Shown here: in pieces, positions 34,596-43,513 of the stretch
Layout: each line of letters starts with the position of its first letter
How positions within the stretch are numbered: position 1 is the first letter of the stretch
From: JACMNW01 sp043721855
GTDB lineage: Bacteria > Pseudomonadota > Alphaproteobacteria > Rhodobacterales > Rhodobacteraceae
Reading direction: 5' to 3'
DNA length: 64,000 nt
NCBI GenBank assembly: GCA_043721855.1
Contig: JAYSPY010000048.1
Location: 40,570 to 104,569, forward strand
The notes under the pieces: model-generated
The model's database searches: none
The model's input: the letters and a program-made list of their open reading frames with translations, nothing else
What the model was told of the DNA's origin: nothing
Made by a program: the position numbers and the translations under genes

Positions 34596-35453
34596 CCCCA
34601 CCAACACCCGAATATCCGCAGGCGTCGCCCCCTCACTTCGATATTTAGCCAATGCCCGCGCATCATCGCGTTTGGCAAGCCGCTTGCCCGCATTATCCCG
34701 AATAAGCGTGTGATGGTAATAACTTGGCACAGGAAGCTGTAGTAAGGCTTGCAGCAGCCTGTGAATATGTGTCGCCTCAGCCAAATCTGCGCCCCGCACC
34801 ACTTCGGTTATGCCCTGCGCTGCATCGTCTACCACCACCGCCAAATGATAGGCCGCCACACCGGTATCGGCGCGCCCCAAGACCACGTCGCCGACAGCTT
34901 TGATCAAATGACGCGATGACAAAAACCGCAGATGTGGCTCTTCAGACCCAGTTTCCCAAAACCCCATTTTCCCCACATCGCCAAGCCCTGAAACCGCCTT
35001 GCCCATATCAAGACGTATGGCACCCCCCGAACCCGGATGTCCTATCCCCCGTCCGCGGCATGTTCCGGGATAAACCAACCCGTCCGGCCCAAGCGGCAAA
35101 ATCCCTTCTTGTGGGGCTGCTAACGCCGCCCGAATGTCGCCCCGGCTGCAGCTGCAAGAATAGCAAAGATCTAGTTCAATCAGCTGGTTAAGTGCCGATC
35201 TGTAGCTGCCCAGATTTTCCGATTGCCGCAAAACAGGCGCGGGCCAACTGATCCCCAGCCACGCCAACATGTCATAAATTGCCGCTTCAAACTCGGGTTT
35301 GCAGCGCGCAGTATCGGTATCCTCGATCCGCAACAAGAACGTGCCGCCCTGCGCCTGTGCCCGGTCCCAGGCCAACAGTGCCGAATAAGCATGCCCCAAA
35401 TGCAAAGGACCAGTCGGCGAGGGCGCAAACCGGGTTACATAATCAGGCGGCAT
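34590..35453 (-). CDS. gluQ: Glutamyl-Q tRNA(Asp) synthetase
   Basis: Attaches glutamate to queuosine in tRNA(Asp). The 287-residue protein is a truncated GluRS: class I signature PLHLGHAYSA (HIGH), KRLAKRD (KMSKS-like), a Zn-binding Cys cluster CYSCSC, but no anticodon-binding domain. Its start overlaps the trmFO 3' end by 11 nt. Confidence 0.93.
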   Translation of the reverse strand: MPPDYVTRFAPSPTGPLHLGHAYSALLAWDRAQAQGGTFLLRIEDTDTARCKPEFEAAIYDMLAWLGISWPAPVLRQSENLGSYRSALNQLIELDLCYSCSCSRGDIRAALAAPQEGILPLGPDGLVYPGTCRGRGIGHPGSGGAIRLDMGKAVSGLGDVGKMGFWETGSEEPHLRFLSSRHLIKAVGDVVLGRADTGVAAYHLAVVVDDAAQGITEVVRGADLAEATHIHRLLQALLQLPVPSYYHHTLIRDNAGKRLAKRDDARALAKYRSEGATPADIRVLVGL

Positions 35454-36795
35454 CCCGCGCTGCCTGCTGCGCCAACCAGCCGAGATAAGCCACTTTTGCC
35501 CGATCCGTATAGGCAAGATAGCGATCCTTGCGCCCCTTGCGGCCACCCTTCGCGTCAATCGGCGGGAACAGCCCGAAATTCACATTCATCGGCTGGAATG
35601 TTTTTGCGTCGGCCCCACCAGTGATATGCGTGATCAACGCGCCCATCGCGGTCTCGGGTGGGGGTGCGACCAACACGCTGCCCATTAGTTCCGCCGCCGC
35701 CATTCGCCCCGCAAGCAACCCCATTGCAGCACTTTCAACATAGCCCTCGACGCCAGTGACTTGGCCCGCAAATCGGATATTGGGCCGCGATTTCAGCCGC
35801 ATCTGATCATCCAGCACGGTGGGTGAGTTCAGAAATGTATTGCGATGTATCCCGCCCAACCTTGCAAAATTTGCCTCGTGAAGTCCTGGAATCATCTTAA
35901 AAACAGCGGTTTGCGCGCCATACTTCATCTTGGTCTGAAACCCGACGATGTTGTAAAGCGTGCCCAGCTTGTTATCGCGGCGCAGTTGCACCACGGCATA
36001 GGGTTTCATAGAATTGTGCGGGTTGGTCAGCCCAACGGGTTTCATCGGCCCAAAACGCAGTGTTTCGCGCCCGCGTTCCGCCATCACCTCAATCGGCAGG
36101 CAGCCATCGAAATAGCCCGCCGTTTCGCTCTCATGAAACTCGGTCTTGTCTGCCGCTAAAAGTGCGTCGATAAACGCATAATATTCATCCTTGGTCATCG
36201 GGCAGTTCATATAGGCGGTCTGTTCTTCCGCCGTCTCGCCTTTGTCATAGCGCGACTGCATCCACGCCACCGACATATCGACGCTGTCCGCATAAACAAT
36301 TGGCGCAATCGCGTCAAAAAACGCCAAGGCCTCGGCCCCGGTTTCGGCCTTTATTGCGTTAGCCAAAGTGCCCGAAGTCAGCGGACCGGTCGCGATGATC
36401 CATGTTCCATCTGAAGGAAGGCTCGTAACCTCTTCATAAGAAGCCGAAATCAGCGGATGCGCCATCAACCGCGCGGTCACCGCCGCCGCAAAAGGATCGC
36501 GGTCCACCGCCAGCGCACCGCCTGCAGGCAGCTTATGCGCCTCGGCCATTTCCATGATCAAACCACCAGCAGCGCGCATTTCCCAGTGCAGCAACCCCAC
36601 CGCGTTGCGTTCATCATCATCCGACCGAAACGAATTTGAACAGACCATTTCCGCAAAATGTCCGGTCCGGTGCGCGAATGTGCCAACTTTCGGGCGCATC
36701 TCATGAATAACCACCGGCACGCCCATATTAGCGGCCTGCCAAGCCGCCTCTGATCCGGCCATTCCGCCGCCGACGATGTGTAATGTATCTACCAT
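35443..36795 (-). CDS. trmFO: FADH2-oxidising tRNA (uracil-54) methyltransferase
   Basis: Makes T54 in tRNA using methylene-tetrahydrofolate as carbon donor. The 450 residues begin with the FAD dinucleotide fold (TLHIVGGGMAGSEAAWQA) and contain MRPKVGTFAHRTG, CSNSFRSDDDERNAVGLLH, and VEGYVESAAMGLLAG near the end. The gene is typical of alphaproteobacteria without TrmA. Confidence 0.95.
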   Translation of the reverse strand: MVDTLHIVGGGMAGSEAAWQAANMGVPVVIHEMRPKVGTFAHRTGHFAEMVCSNSFRSDDDERNAVGLLHWEMRAAGGLIMEMAEAHKLPAGGALAVDRDPFAAAVTARLMAHPLISASYEEVTSLPSDGTWIIATGPLTSGTLANAIKAETGAEALAFFDAIAPIVYADSVDMSVAWMQSRYDKGETAEEQTAYMNCPMTKDEYYAFIDALLAADKTEFHESETAGYFDGCLPIEVMAERGRETLRFGPMKPVGLTNPHNSMKPYAVVQLRRDNKLGTLYNIVGFQTKMKYGAQTAVFKMIPGLHEANFARLGGIHRNTFLNSPTVLDDQMRLKSRPNIRFAGQVTGVEGYVESAAMGLLAGRMAAAELMGSVLVAPPPETAMGALITHITGGADAKTFQPMNVNFGLFPPIDAKGGRKGRKDRYLAYTDRAKVAYLGWLAQQAARDAA

Positions 36796-36842
36796 ACTTC
36801 CCGTTTAATCGCAGAGCCGCCGCTTGAAAAGGCCAAAGCCAA

Positions 36843-37604
36843 TCAGAACATGCCGCGACGCAAAAGTGGGTCAAACGGCTGTACATTGCCAAAGGCGCGT
36901 GCCGACAAGCTCCGCTTGGCCCCGCCACCGGCACCCAAATGCCAAGTAAAGCCCAGTTCGGCCCGCGTCTCAAACGCTGCAGCATCGCGCCCGGTCAATC
37001 CGTCGCGCACCAGACTTGCAGATACTTCCCATGGCTTACCGATGGGCTGATAGCTGACGCCAATCTGAAGACTTGATGCCACCGCCCGCAACGCAGCCTC
37101 GTCAAATTCTGTTACCGTCAGGTCTGCGAAAACCGCGATACTGTCGTTTAATGCGTGGCTGGCCCCGAGTGACGCGGTGATGAATTCCATATCATTTGGG
37201 CGCGCCATGCCCAAAGCGGCGCGGCCATGCACTTGGGTGCGTGGCGACAGGGCAATCATCGCCTCGGCCCCGGCCAATCCGATCGTCGCTTCACGCCCGT
37301 CGATATCGGCCAGACTAAAGAACAGCCCATATTTCGCGGCTTCGCTCGGCATCATATAAAAATGCGCGTCCAACTGACCCAGAAATTCGTGGCGATACCC
37401 CACAGCAGCAAGATCCAGCTGCAATCCGTGCACATCAGACAGGGCAAAATCCGCACTTAATCGGGCAAAGGCTTGCGCGCCAGTGTCGCCGTTGCGCGCT
37501 GCAACTGAAATATCGGCAAATCGAAAACCTAAACTATCGGCAGCGGCAGGCCCGGCAAGAGCAGCAACTGCCGATAGGGTTAGAAAAGCAAACCTGGAAA
37601 ACAT
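36843..37604 (-). CDS. Exported beta-rich protein, probable outer membrane barrel
   Basis: A 253-residue precursor with a signal peptide (MFSRFAFLTLSAVAALAGPA) and a body of alternating hydrophobic strands (LQLDLAAVGYRHEF, ATIGLAGAEAMIAL, LQIGVSYQPIGKPWEVSAS, TRAELGFTWHLGAG) consistent with a small outer membrane barrel. It ends in a short charged segment and Phe. I do not recognise a family. A GGTTAAT direct repeat is upstream. Confidence 0.72.
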   Translation of the reverse strand: MFSRFAFLTLSAVAALAGPAAADSLGFRFADISVAARNGDTGAQAFARLSADFALSDVHGLQLDLAAVGYRHEFLGQLDAHFYMMPSEAAKYGLFFSLADIDGREATIGLAGAEAMIALSPRTQVHGRAALGMARPNDMEFITASLGASHALNDSIAVFADLTVTEFDEAALRAVASSLQIGVSYQPIGKPWEVSASLVRDGLTGRDAAAFETRAELGFTWHLGAGGGAKRSLSARAFGNVQPFDPLLRRGMF

Positions 37605-37725
37605 GATACACCCATACACAATGGCAAAAAAAACAAGTCGAACTAAGATAAGCCACGCAACCAAGCATTGCCTGCAAACCTTATCGCAAAACATTTATGG
37701 TAAATAAAGCGCTAATATAACAATG

Positions 37726-37740
37726 GGTTAATAGGTTAAT
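37726..37740. promoter_or_regulatory. Tandem GGTTAAT motif, possible CtrA-type site
   Basis: GGTTAATAGGTTAAT is a perfect 7-bp direct repeat with a 1-bp gap (minus strand ATTAACCTATTAACC). It lies about 120 nt before the exported-protein start. The half-sites look like CtrA TTAACC sites but the spacing is not canonical. Confidence 0.35.
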
Positions 37741-37747
37741 GCCGGTG

Positions 37748-38092
37748 TCATGCGCTTCTTAGCAAGCGACGTTCTTGCTGCACGAAAGCCACTGCCTCTG
37801 GCCCATCGACAGGCCCTGTATAGCGCCCGAGCGCTGCCGCCATCTGAAAAAACCCAAGCGCGGGCAATCCGCCCGACAGCTTGCCTTCGCATTTCGCGGC
37901 GATAAATGGGCGTCCCGCTGCCATGTCAACGCGCATCGTTGCTTCCAAAGCGGCGGCGACACGGGCAATGGCGCCCGGTCGCGGAACATCAAGATCGCGC
38001 GCCAAGGCCCCGTAAGACAGCGAATTTTCGGAATTTTGCAAGATAAATCTCAGCTTTTCTTGCAGCAACATGTCATCGTCTGCACGAGCCAT
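37748..38092 (-). CDS. Hypothetical protein downstream of gyrA
   Basis: A 114-residue soluble protein. The N-terminal half (LQEKLRFILQNSENSLSYG, LARDLDVPRPGAIARVAAAL) resembles a winged-helix fold; the C-terminal half (KLSGGLPALGFFQMAAALG) is unrecognised. It begins 8 nt after the gyrA stop and is probably cotranscribed. No known function; DNA binding is a guess. Confidence 0.75.
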   Translation of the reverse strand: MARADDDMLLQEKLRFILQNSENSLSYGALARDLDVPRPGAIARVAAALEATMRVDMAAGRPFIAAKCEGKLSGGLPALGFFQMAAALGRYTGPVDGPEAVAFVQQERRLLRSA

Positions 38093-38100
38093 GCAATACC

Positions 38101-40785
38101 TTAAGCCTCCTCGTCACCCTGATCTGCAATGCGCGCCACTGAAACCACCTCCTCGTCGCCACCGGTGTTGAACACCCGCACGCCGCCAGCCGACCGTGAC
38201 CGAAAGGAAATCTGCGCCACCGGCACCCGGATCGACTGCCCCGTCGATGTGGCCAGCATGATCTGATCGGTCAATTCCACGGGGAAACTGGCCACCAGGG
38301 GCCCGCCGCGCATCGCCCCGTCCATGGCCTTCACACCCATACCGCCGCGCCCGCGCACGGGATAATCGTGGCTGGACGACAGCTTGCCAGCCCCCCCCGT
38401 GGTGATTGTCAAGATAAGGTCTTCGGACGCCGACATTTCTGCAAATCGTTCCAGCGGCAACTGCCCCGCCTCGACACCGTCGTCGTCTTCATCCGCCTCG
38501 GCTGCGTCATCCAGCACGCCTTCCTGCGCGCGCCGCATTTTAAGGTAAGCCACGCGTTCGGCCGGATCGGCCTCAAAATGCCGGATGATGGCCATGGAAA
38601 CCACCTTATCAGCCCCCTGCAGCCTGATCCCGCGCACTCCGGTAGACCCCCGGCTTTTGAACACCCGGATCTCAGTCGTCGGGAAACGGATCGCGCGGCC
38701 ACCTGAAGTAACCAGCATAACATCATCATTTTCATCAGCAATCGCCGCATTCACCAGTGTCACACCGTCGGGCAATTTCATCGCGATCTTGCCATTACGC
38801 ATCACATTGGTGAAATCCGAAAGGTCGTTTTGGCGCACATCGCCGTCAGATGTGGCAAACACAATTTGCAGATCGTCCCATTCCGCCTCGGGCGCGTCCA
38901 CCGGCATCAGGGCGGCGATAGATACACCCAGGTCAATCGGCAGGATGTTGATCATCGCCTTGCCCTTGGCTTGCCGCCCAGCCAGCGGCAGCCGCCAGGT
39001 TTTCAGCTTGTAAACCATGCCGTCGGTGGTGAAAAACAACAGTTGCGTATGCGTATTGGCCACAAACAGCGTGGTCACAACGTCATCTTCCTTGGTCGAC
39101 ATCGATGCCAGACCCTTGCCGCCGCGCCGCTGGCTGCGGAACTCCGCCAAAGGTGTGCGCTTGATATAGCCGCCGGATGTGATGGTCACCACCATATCTT
39201 CGCGCTCGATCAGATCTTCGTCTTCCATGTCGCCCGACCAGTCGACAATTTCGGTCCGGCGGGGCACAGCGAAAAGTGCGCGCACTTCGCGCAATTCGTC
39301 CGAAATTATCGCCATGATCCGGTCGCGGGAGCCCAGAATATCCAGATAATCCTGAATTTTCCCCGCCAGTTCCAGCAATTCGTCGGTGATTTCCTTCACC
39401 CCCAACGCGGTCAGCCGCTGCAAGCGCAACTCCAGTATCGCCCGCGCCTGAATTTCCGACAGGTTATAGGTCCCATCTTCATTCACTGGATGACTTGGGT
39501 CGTCTATCAGCTTGATAAACGGGATTATTTCCCCGGCAGGCCAGCGCCGCGTCATCAAACGCTCGCGCGCCATGGCTGGGTCAGCCGACGTGCGGATGGT
39601 TGCAACCACCTCATCCACGTTGGAAACTGCAACGGCCAAACCGCACAGAATATGGCTGCGCTCGCGGGCTTTGCGCAATTCGAACGCGGTGCGCCGTGCA
39701 ACAACTTCTTCGCGGAACATAATGAAATAGCTCAGAAAATCGCGCAGCGTAAGCGTCTCTGGCCGCCCGCCGTTCAAGGCCAGCATGTTACAGCCGAATG
39801 ACGTTTGCATCGGGGTGAACCGGTACAACTGGTTCAAAACCACGTCCGCCGTCGCATCGCGCTTAAGTTCAATCACCACGCGCACACCAATCCGGTCGGA
39901 TTCGTCCTGCACATGGGCGATGCCTTCGATCTTTTTCTCACGCACTTGTTCAGCGATGATCTCGATCATCCGGGCCTTGTTCACCTGATACGGAATTTCG
40001 TCGATGATGATCGCAAAACGCCCGGAACGAATTTCCTCCACCCGCGTTTTGGCGCGAATGATCACCGATCCCCGACCTTCCAGATACGCCTTGCGCGCAC
40101 CAGAACGGCCCAAAATCAGCGCTCCGGTTGGAAAATCGGGCGCGGGGATAATCTCCATCAACTGTTCGGTCGACATATCGGGATTTTCAATCAGCGCCAG
40201 CGCACCGTCGATCACTTCGCCAAGGTTGTGCGGCGGAATGTTGGTGGCCATGCCCACCGCGATGCCAGACGCGCCGTTAACCAGCATATTGGGGAACCGC
40301 GCGGGCAAAACCGTGGGCTCGCGATCCTTGCCATCGTAGTTGTCTTGGAAATCGACGGTTTCCTTGTCGATATCGGCCAGCAAAAACGCGGCGGGCTTGT
40401 CCATCCGCACTTCGGTATAGCGCATGGCAGCGGCGTTATCGCCATCCATGGATCCGAAATTACCCTGTCCGTCCAGCAACTTAAGAGACATACTGAAGGG
40501 CTGCGCCATCCGCACCAACGCGTCATAAATCGACGCATCGCCGTGCGGATGGTATTTGCCCATCGTATCACCAACAGGCCGCGCCGATTTGCGATAAGAT
40601 TTGTCATGCGTGTTGCCAGTCTCGTGCATGGCAAACAAAACCCGCCGGTGCACCGGTTTCAAGCCGTCGCGCAGGTCAGGAATGGCGCGGCTGACGATCA
40701 CGCTCATCGCGTAATCGAGATAGGCCGTTTTCATCTCATCAACGATGTTGACCTGCGGCCCGTCGTGATGGGCACGCTTTGGCAT
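38101..40785 (-). CDS. gyrA: DNA gyrase subunit A
   Basis: Breaks and rejoins DNA in the A2B2 gyrase that supercoils the chromosome. The 894 residues include the N-terminal DEMKTAYLDYAMSVIVSRA, active-site Tyr in AAAMRYTEVRM, and the C-terminal pinwheel with the gyrase-specific box QRRGGKG, which separates it from ParC. In the quinolone region HPHGDASIYD, Ala replaces the usual Ser at E. coli position 83. I start at MPKRAHHDG; longer TTG- and ATG-initiated frames would run through the promoter at 40869-40898. Confidence 0.94.
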   Translation of the reverse strand: MPKRAHHDGPQVNIVDEMKTAYLDYAMSVIVSRAIPDLRDGLKPVHRRVLFAMHETGNTHDKSYRKSARPVGDTMGKYHPHGDASIYDALVRMAQPFSMSLKLLDGQGNFGSMDGDNAAAMRYTEVRMDKPAAFLLADIDKETVDFQDNYDGKDREPTVLPARFPNMLVNGASGIAVGMATNIPPHNLGEVIDGALALIENPDMSTEQLMEIIPAPDFPTGALILGRSGARKAYLEGRGSVIIRAKTRVEEIRSGRFAIIIDEIPYQVNKARMIEIIAEQVREKKIEGIAHVQDESDRIGVRVVIELKRDATADVVLNQLYRFTPMQTSFGCNMLALNGGRPETLTLRDFLSYFIMFREEVVARRTAFELRKARERSHILCGLAVAVSNVDEVVATIRTSADPAMARERLMTRRWPAGEIIPFIKLIDDPSHPVNEDGTYNLSEIQARAILELRLQRLTALGVKEITDELLELAGKIQDYLDILGSRDRIMAIISDELREVRALFAVPRRTEIVDWSGDMEDEDLIEREDMVVTITSGGYIKRTPLAEFRSQRRGGKGLASMSTKEDDVVTTLFVANTHTQLLFFTTDGMVYKLKTWRLPLAGRQAKGKAMINILPIDLGVSIAALMPVDAPEAEWDDLQIVFATSDGDVRQNDLSDFTNVMRNGKIAMKLPDGVTLVNAAIADENDDVMLVTSGGRAIRFPTTEIRVFKSRGSTGVRGIRLQGADKVVSMAIIRHFEADPAERVAYLKMRRAQEGVLDDAAEADEDDDGVEAGQLPLERFAEMSASEDLILTITTGGAGKLSSSHDYPVRGRGGMGVKAMDGAMRGGPLVASFPVELTDQIMLATSTGQSIRVPVAQISFRSRSAGGVRVFNTGGDEEVVSVARIADQGDEEA

Positions 40786-40868
40786 TTCCGCTGTGTTCTC
40801 AATATCTTCTGGCTCGTCGGGCAAAACACGCGCTCTTTTCTGGGATACCGCTAGATTTAGCTCGCCCA

Positions 40869-40898
40869 AGTATAGCGCATCCCGCATATGGGGTGCAA
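40869..40898 (-). promoter_or_regulatory. Sigma-70-type promoter of gyrA
   Basis: On the minus strand TTGCAC is followed after 18 bp by TATACT, close to the consensus at both boxes. The predicted start of transcription lies near 40862, about 77 nt before the chosen gyrA ATG. It lies within the only intergenic space before gyrA. Confidence 0.6.
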
Positions 40899-40920
40899 TG
40901 CCCGCGCGGGCCAAAAGTCC

Positions 40921-41955
40921 CTATTTTGCCGCCCGCAAGAGCATCCCAAACAAATCGCGCGGATCATCCGGGTCTGCGATCATGTCCAGATTGTCGTAAA
41001 GCCCGGTTTGTTTAATCTTATGAAGCACATAGCGCAGGGCGCTAAAGTCCTCTACTGCAAAGCCCACGGAATCAAACAACGTGATCTGGCGCGCATCTTT
41101 GCGCCCCGGTGCTGCCCCGGTAATCACCTGCCACAGTTCTGTCACCGGATGGTCGGGCGCCAGCTGTTGTATTTCGCCCTCGACCCGTGTTTGAGGCGGG
41201 TATTCAACAAAAATCTCTGACCGCAGCAGAATATCGCGGTGCAATTCGGTCTTGCCCGGGCAATCGCCGCCAACGCCGTTGATATGCACGCCTGCACCCA
41301 CCATATTATCGGTCAGAATGGTGGCATATTGCTTGTCCGCCGTGCAGGTGGTGATGATATCTGCCCCTAGAATAGCCTCCTCAGGCGTCGCTCAGAACAC
41401 CAGCTTCAGGTCGTAACCCGCTAAATTGCTGATACATTTTCTTGTTGCGTCGGCGTCAATATCGTAAAGTCGCACCTCGGTAATACCGCAAATCGCCTTG
41501 AACCCCAGCGCCTGAAATTCCGCTTGTGCGCCGTTGCCGATCAGCGCCATCACCTTTGCCCCCGCAGGTGCCAGCCACTTTGCCGCCATGGCGCTTGTCG
41601 CCGCCGTGCGCAGGGCTGTCAGAATGGTCATTTCAGACAGCAACACCGGATATCCCGTCGCCACATCGGCCAGCAGGCCAAAGGCCGTGACTGTTTGCAA
41701 CCCCGCCTTGGTGTTCGACGGGTGGCCGTTCACATATTTGAACCCATAAGTTTCGCCGTCCGACGTGGGCATCAATTCGATCACGCCCACATCCGAATGG
41801 CTGGCCACGCGCGGGGTTTTATCAAACAACGGCCAGCGGCGAAAATCGGCTTCAATTTCGGTCGCAAGATCCCTCAAAACACGTTCAACCCCAAGATGAA
41901 GAACAAGTTTCATCATATTGTCAACGCTGACAAAAGGCACAAGGTTCAACGCCAT
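40921..41955 (-). pseudogene. Ornithine cyclodeaminase with in-frame TGA
   Basis: Ornithine cyclodeaminase turns ornithine into proline and ammonia with NAD. The frame runs at full family length (344 sense-plus-stop positions) but codon 188 is TGA (41392-41394). The N-terminal part carries substrate residues (GETYGFKYVNGHPSNTKAG, TAATSAMAAKW) and MALIGNGAQAEFQ for NAD; the part after the stop continues in the same frame with ATPEEAILGADIITTCTADK to DLFGMLLRAAK. A shortened 187-residue protein would lack much of the catalytic fold. AAGGACG precedes the start. It follows arginase by 1 nt, giving an arginine-to-proline pathway that may now stop at ornithine. Confidence 0.88.
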
Positions 41956-41956
41956 A

Positions 41957-42880
41957 TCAAGACGTCCTTGTGGGGCGATCAAAGACTTTTTTACCCATAA
42001 GACTGCCCACCAAATCCACCATTAACTGCGCCGTCTTCCCCCGTTCATCCAGAAACGGGTTCAATTCTACCAGATCAAGCGATGTGACCAAGCCGGATTC
42101 GTGCAGCAATTCCATCACCAGATGCGCCTCGCGGAAGGTAATGCCGCCCGGCACCGTGGTGCCAACCGCAGGGGCAATGAACGGGTCCAGAAAATCCACA
42201 TCCAAAGACACATGCAGCATGCCGCCATCGGCCTGCACCCTATCCAGAAACTCCCGCAATGGGGCCACGATGCCACGTTCATCCAAAAGGCGCATATCGT
42301 TGATGGCAATATCATGCTGCAACAGCGCCGCATGTTCAGCCGGGTCCACCGACCTGATGCCGTAAAGGCAAATCCGGTCGGCGCGCATTGGGGCGGGGAA
42401 GCGTGGAAAGCCATCAAACCCGTCACGACCAGCGATATAGGCCAGCGGCGTGCCATGCAAATTGCCCGATGTGGTGGTTAGCGGTGTATGAAAATCAGAA
42501 TGCGCATCCAGCCAGATCAGATACAGCGGCCGCCCCTGACGCGCCGCAAAAGCCGCAGCCCCGGCCACTGATCCCAGCGCAAGGGAATGATCACCGCCAA
42601 GGATAATCGGAAATCCGCCATCCGACAGCGCGTCATCAACGCGGTCCATCAAGACTTCGGTCCAAGCCACGGTTTCAGACATCGAATGCACGACCGGATT
42701 GGCGCAAACCACATCTGGCACACAGCCAGGCGCCAGATCACCCCAGTCTTCCACCGAATGCCCCTGAAGCCTGATAGCCGGCGCTATTCCTGCCACCCGG
42801 TAAGCTGCTGGCCCCATCAGGCACCCGGCCCGCTTTTGGCCGCTGTCAATTGGCGCACCGATCAGAATGGTTTTTGGCAT
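41957..42880 (-). CDS. rocF: Arginase
   Basis: Hydrolyses arginine to ornithine and urea with a two-manganese centre. The 307 residues carry GGDHSLALG (His98), WLDAHSDFHT (Asp125, His127, Asp129), SLDVDFLDP and a final SLDLVELNP. GGGAGA precedes the ATG. The frame extends far upstream, but that stretch is the antisense of the divergent regulator gene. Coupled to ornithine cyclodeaminase. Confidence 0.95.
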   Translation of the reverse strand: MPKTILIGAPIDSGQKRAGCLMGPAAYRVAGIAPAIRLQGHSVEDWGDLAPGCVPDVVCANPVVHSMSETVAWTEVLMDRVDDALSDGGFPIILGGDHSLALGSVAGAAAFAARQGRPLYLIWLDAHSDFHTPLTTTSGNLHGTPLAYIAGRDGFDGFPRFPAPMRADRICLYGIRSVDPAEHAALLQHDIAINDMRLLDERGIVAPLREFLDRVQADGGMLHVSLDVDFLDPFIAPAVGTTVPGGITFREAHLVMELLHESGLVTSLDLVELNPFLDERGKTAQLMVDLVGSLMGKKVFDRPTRTS

Positions 42881-42988
42881 GGAAATCTCCCTTTGGGTGC
42901 AACATCTTTCCGCCTTGCGGCAAATCCTAGTCACTCTATTGTCATTATGCGTAGCACTTTGTGCAAAATGGTGAAGGATTTGATCAGC

Positions 42989-43420
42989 ATGGATGAAACA
43001 GATCAGCTTTTGCTGGCAGAATTGCGCCGCGACGGTCGTGCGTCTTTGTCTGATCTTGCCGCCCGCCTGTCCCTTTCCCGTGCCACTGTTCGCGCCCGTA
43101 TGGAACGCCTGACAGACCGCGGCGAGATTGCTGGTTTTAGCGTCGTCACCCGGGGTGATGTCTCTGCCGCCCCGGTTCGCGGCCTGATGCTGATCGGGAT
43201 CGAGGGGCGCGGGGCAGAACGTATCATGGCGCGGCTGGCCGGTCTGCCGCAGGTTCAAGCGGTGCATTCGACCAATGGCAAATGGGATCTGATCGCAGAA
43301 ATTGGGGCCGCCACCCTGACCGAACTTGACGAAGTGATCTTTCGCATCCGCAACATCGAAGGTGTAATGACGTCGGAAACCAACCTGCTGCTCACCACAC
43401 GCAAGGCCGGTCGGCGCTGA
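42989..43420 (+). CDS. Lrp/AsnC family regulator, divergent from arginase
   Basis: A 143-residue regulator with a winged helix (MDETDQLLLAELRRDGRAS, LSLSRATVRARMERL) and a RAM domain (VQAVHSTNGKWDLIAEIG). The divergent position, 108 nt from rocF, points to arginine- or ornithine-responsive control of the catabolic pair; this is inferred from context. AAGGAT 9 nt before the ATG decides this start over two ATGs upstream. Confidence 0.9.
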   Translation: MDETDQLLLAELRRDGRASLSDLAARLSLSRATVRARMERLTDRGEIAGFSVVTRGDVSAAPVRGLMLIGIEGRGAERIMARLAGLPQVQAVHSTNGKWDLIAEIGAATLTELDEVIFRIRNIEGVMTSETNLLLTTRKAGRR

Positions 43421-43513
43421 AGCCAGCAAGTTCCTGCGACCAAGCCGCACTCCCCCATTGGAGGCAAGGCTAACTTAGCCTAGTATCTGCCAGTCACCGC
43501 AAATAGGCGTCCC

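Noticed and set aside
39805..40854. 349-codon plus-strand frame
   Set aside because: Antisense shadow of gyrA.
38101..40914. Longer gyrA starting from TTG at 40914 or ATG at 40887
   Set aside because: Both lie upstream of or inside a sigma-70-like promoter and add unconserved residues.
41392..41394. Selenocysteine at TGA in ornithine cyclodeaminase
   Set aside because: The family has no catalytic Cys or Sec here and no SECIS-like hairpin is evident just after the TGA.
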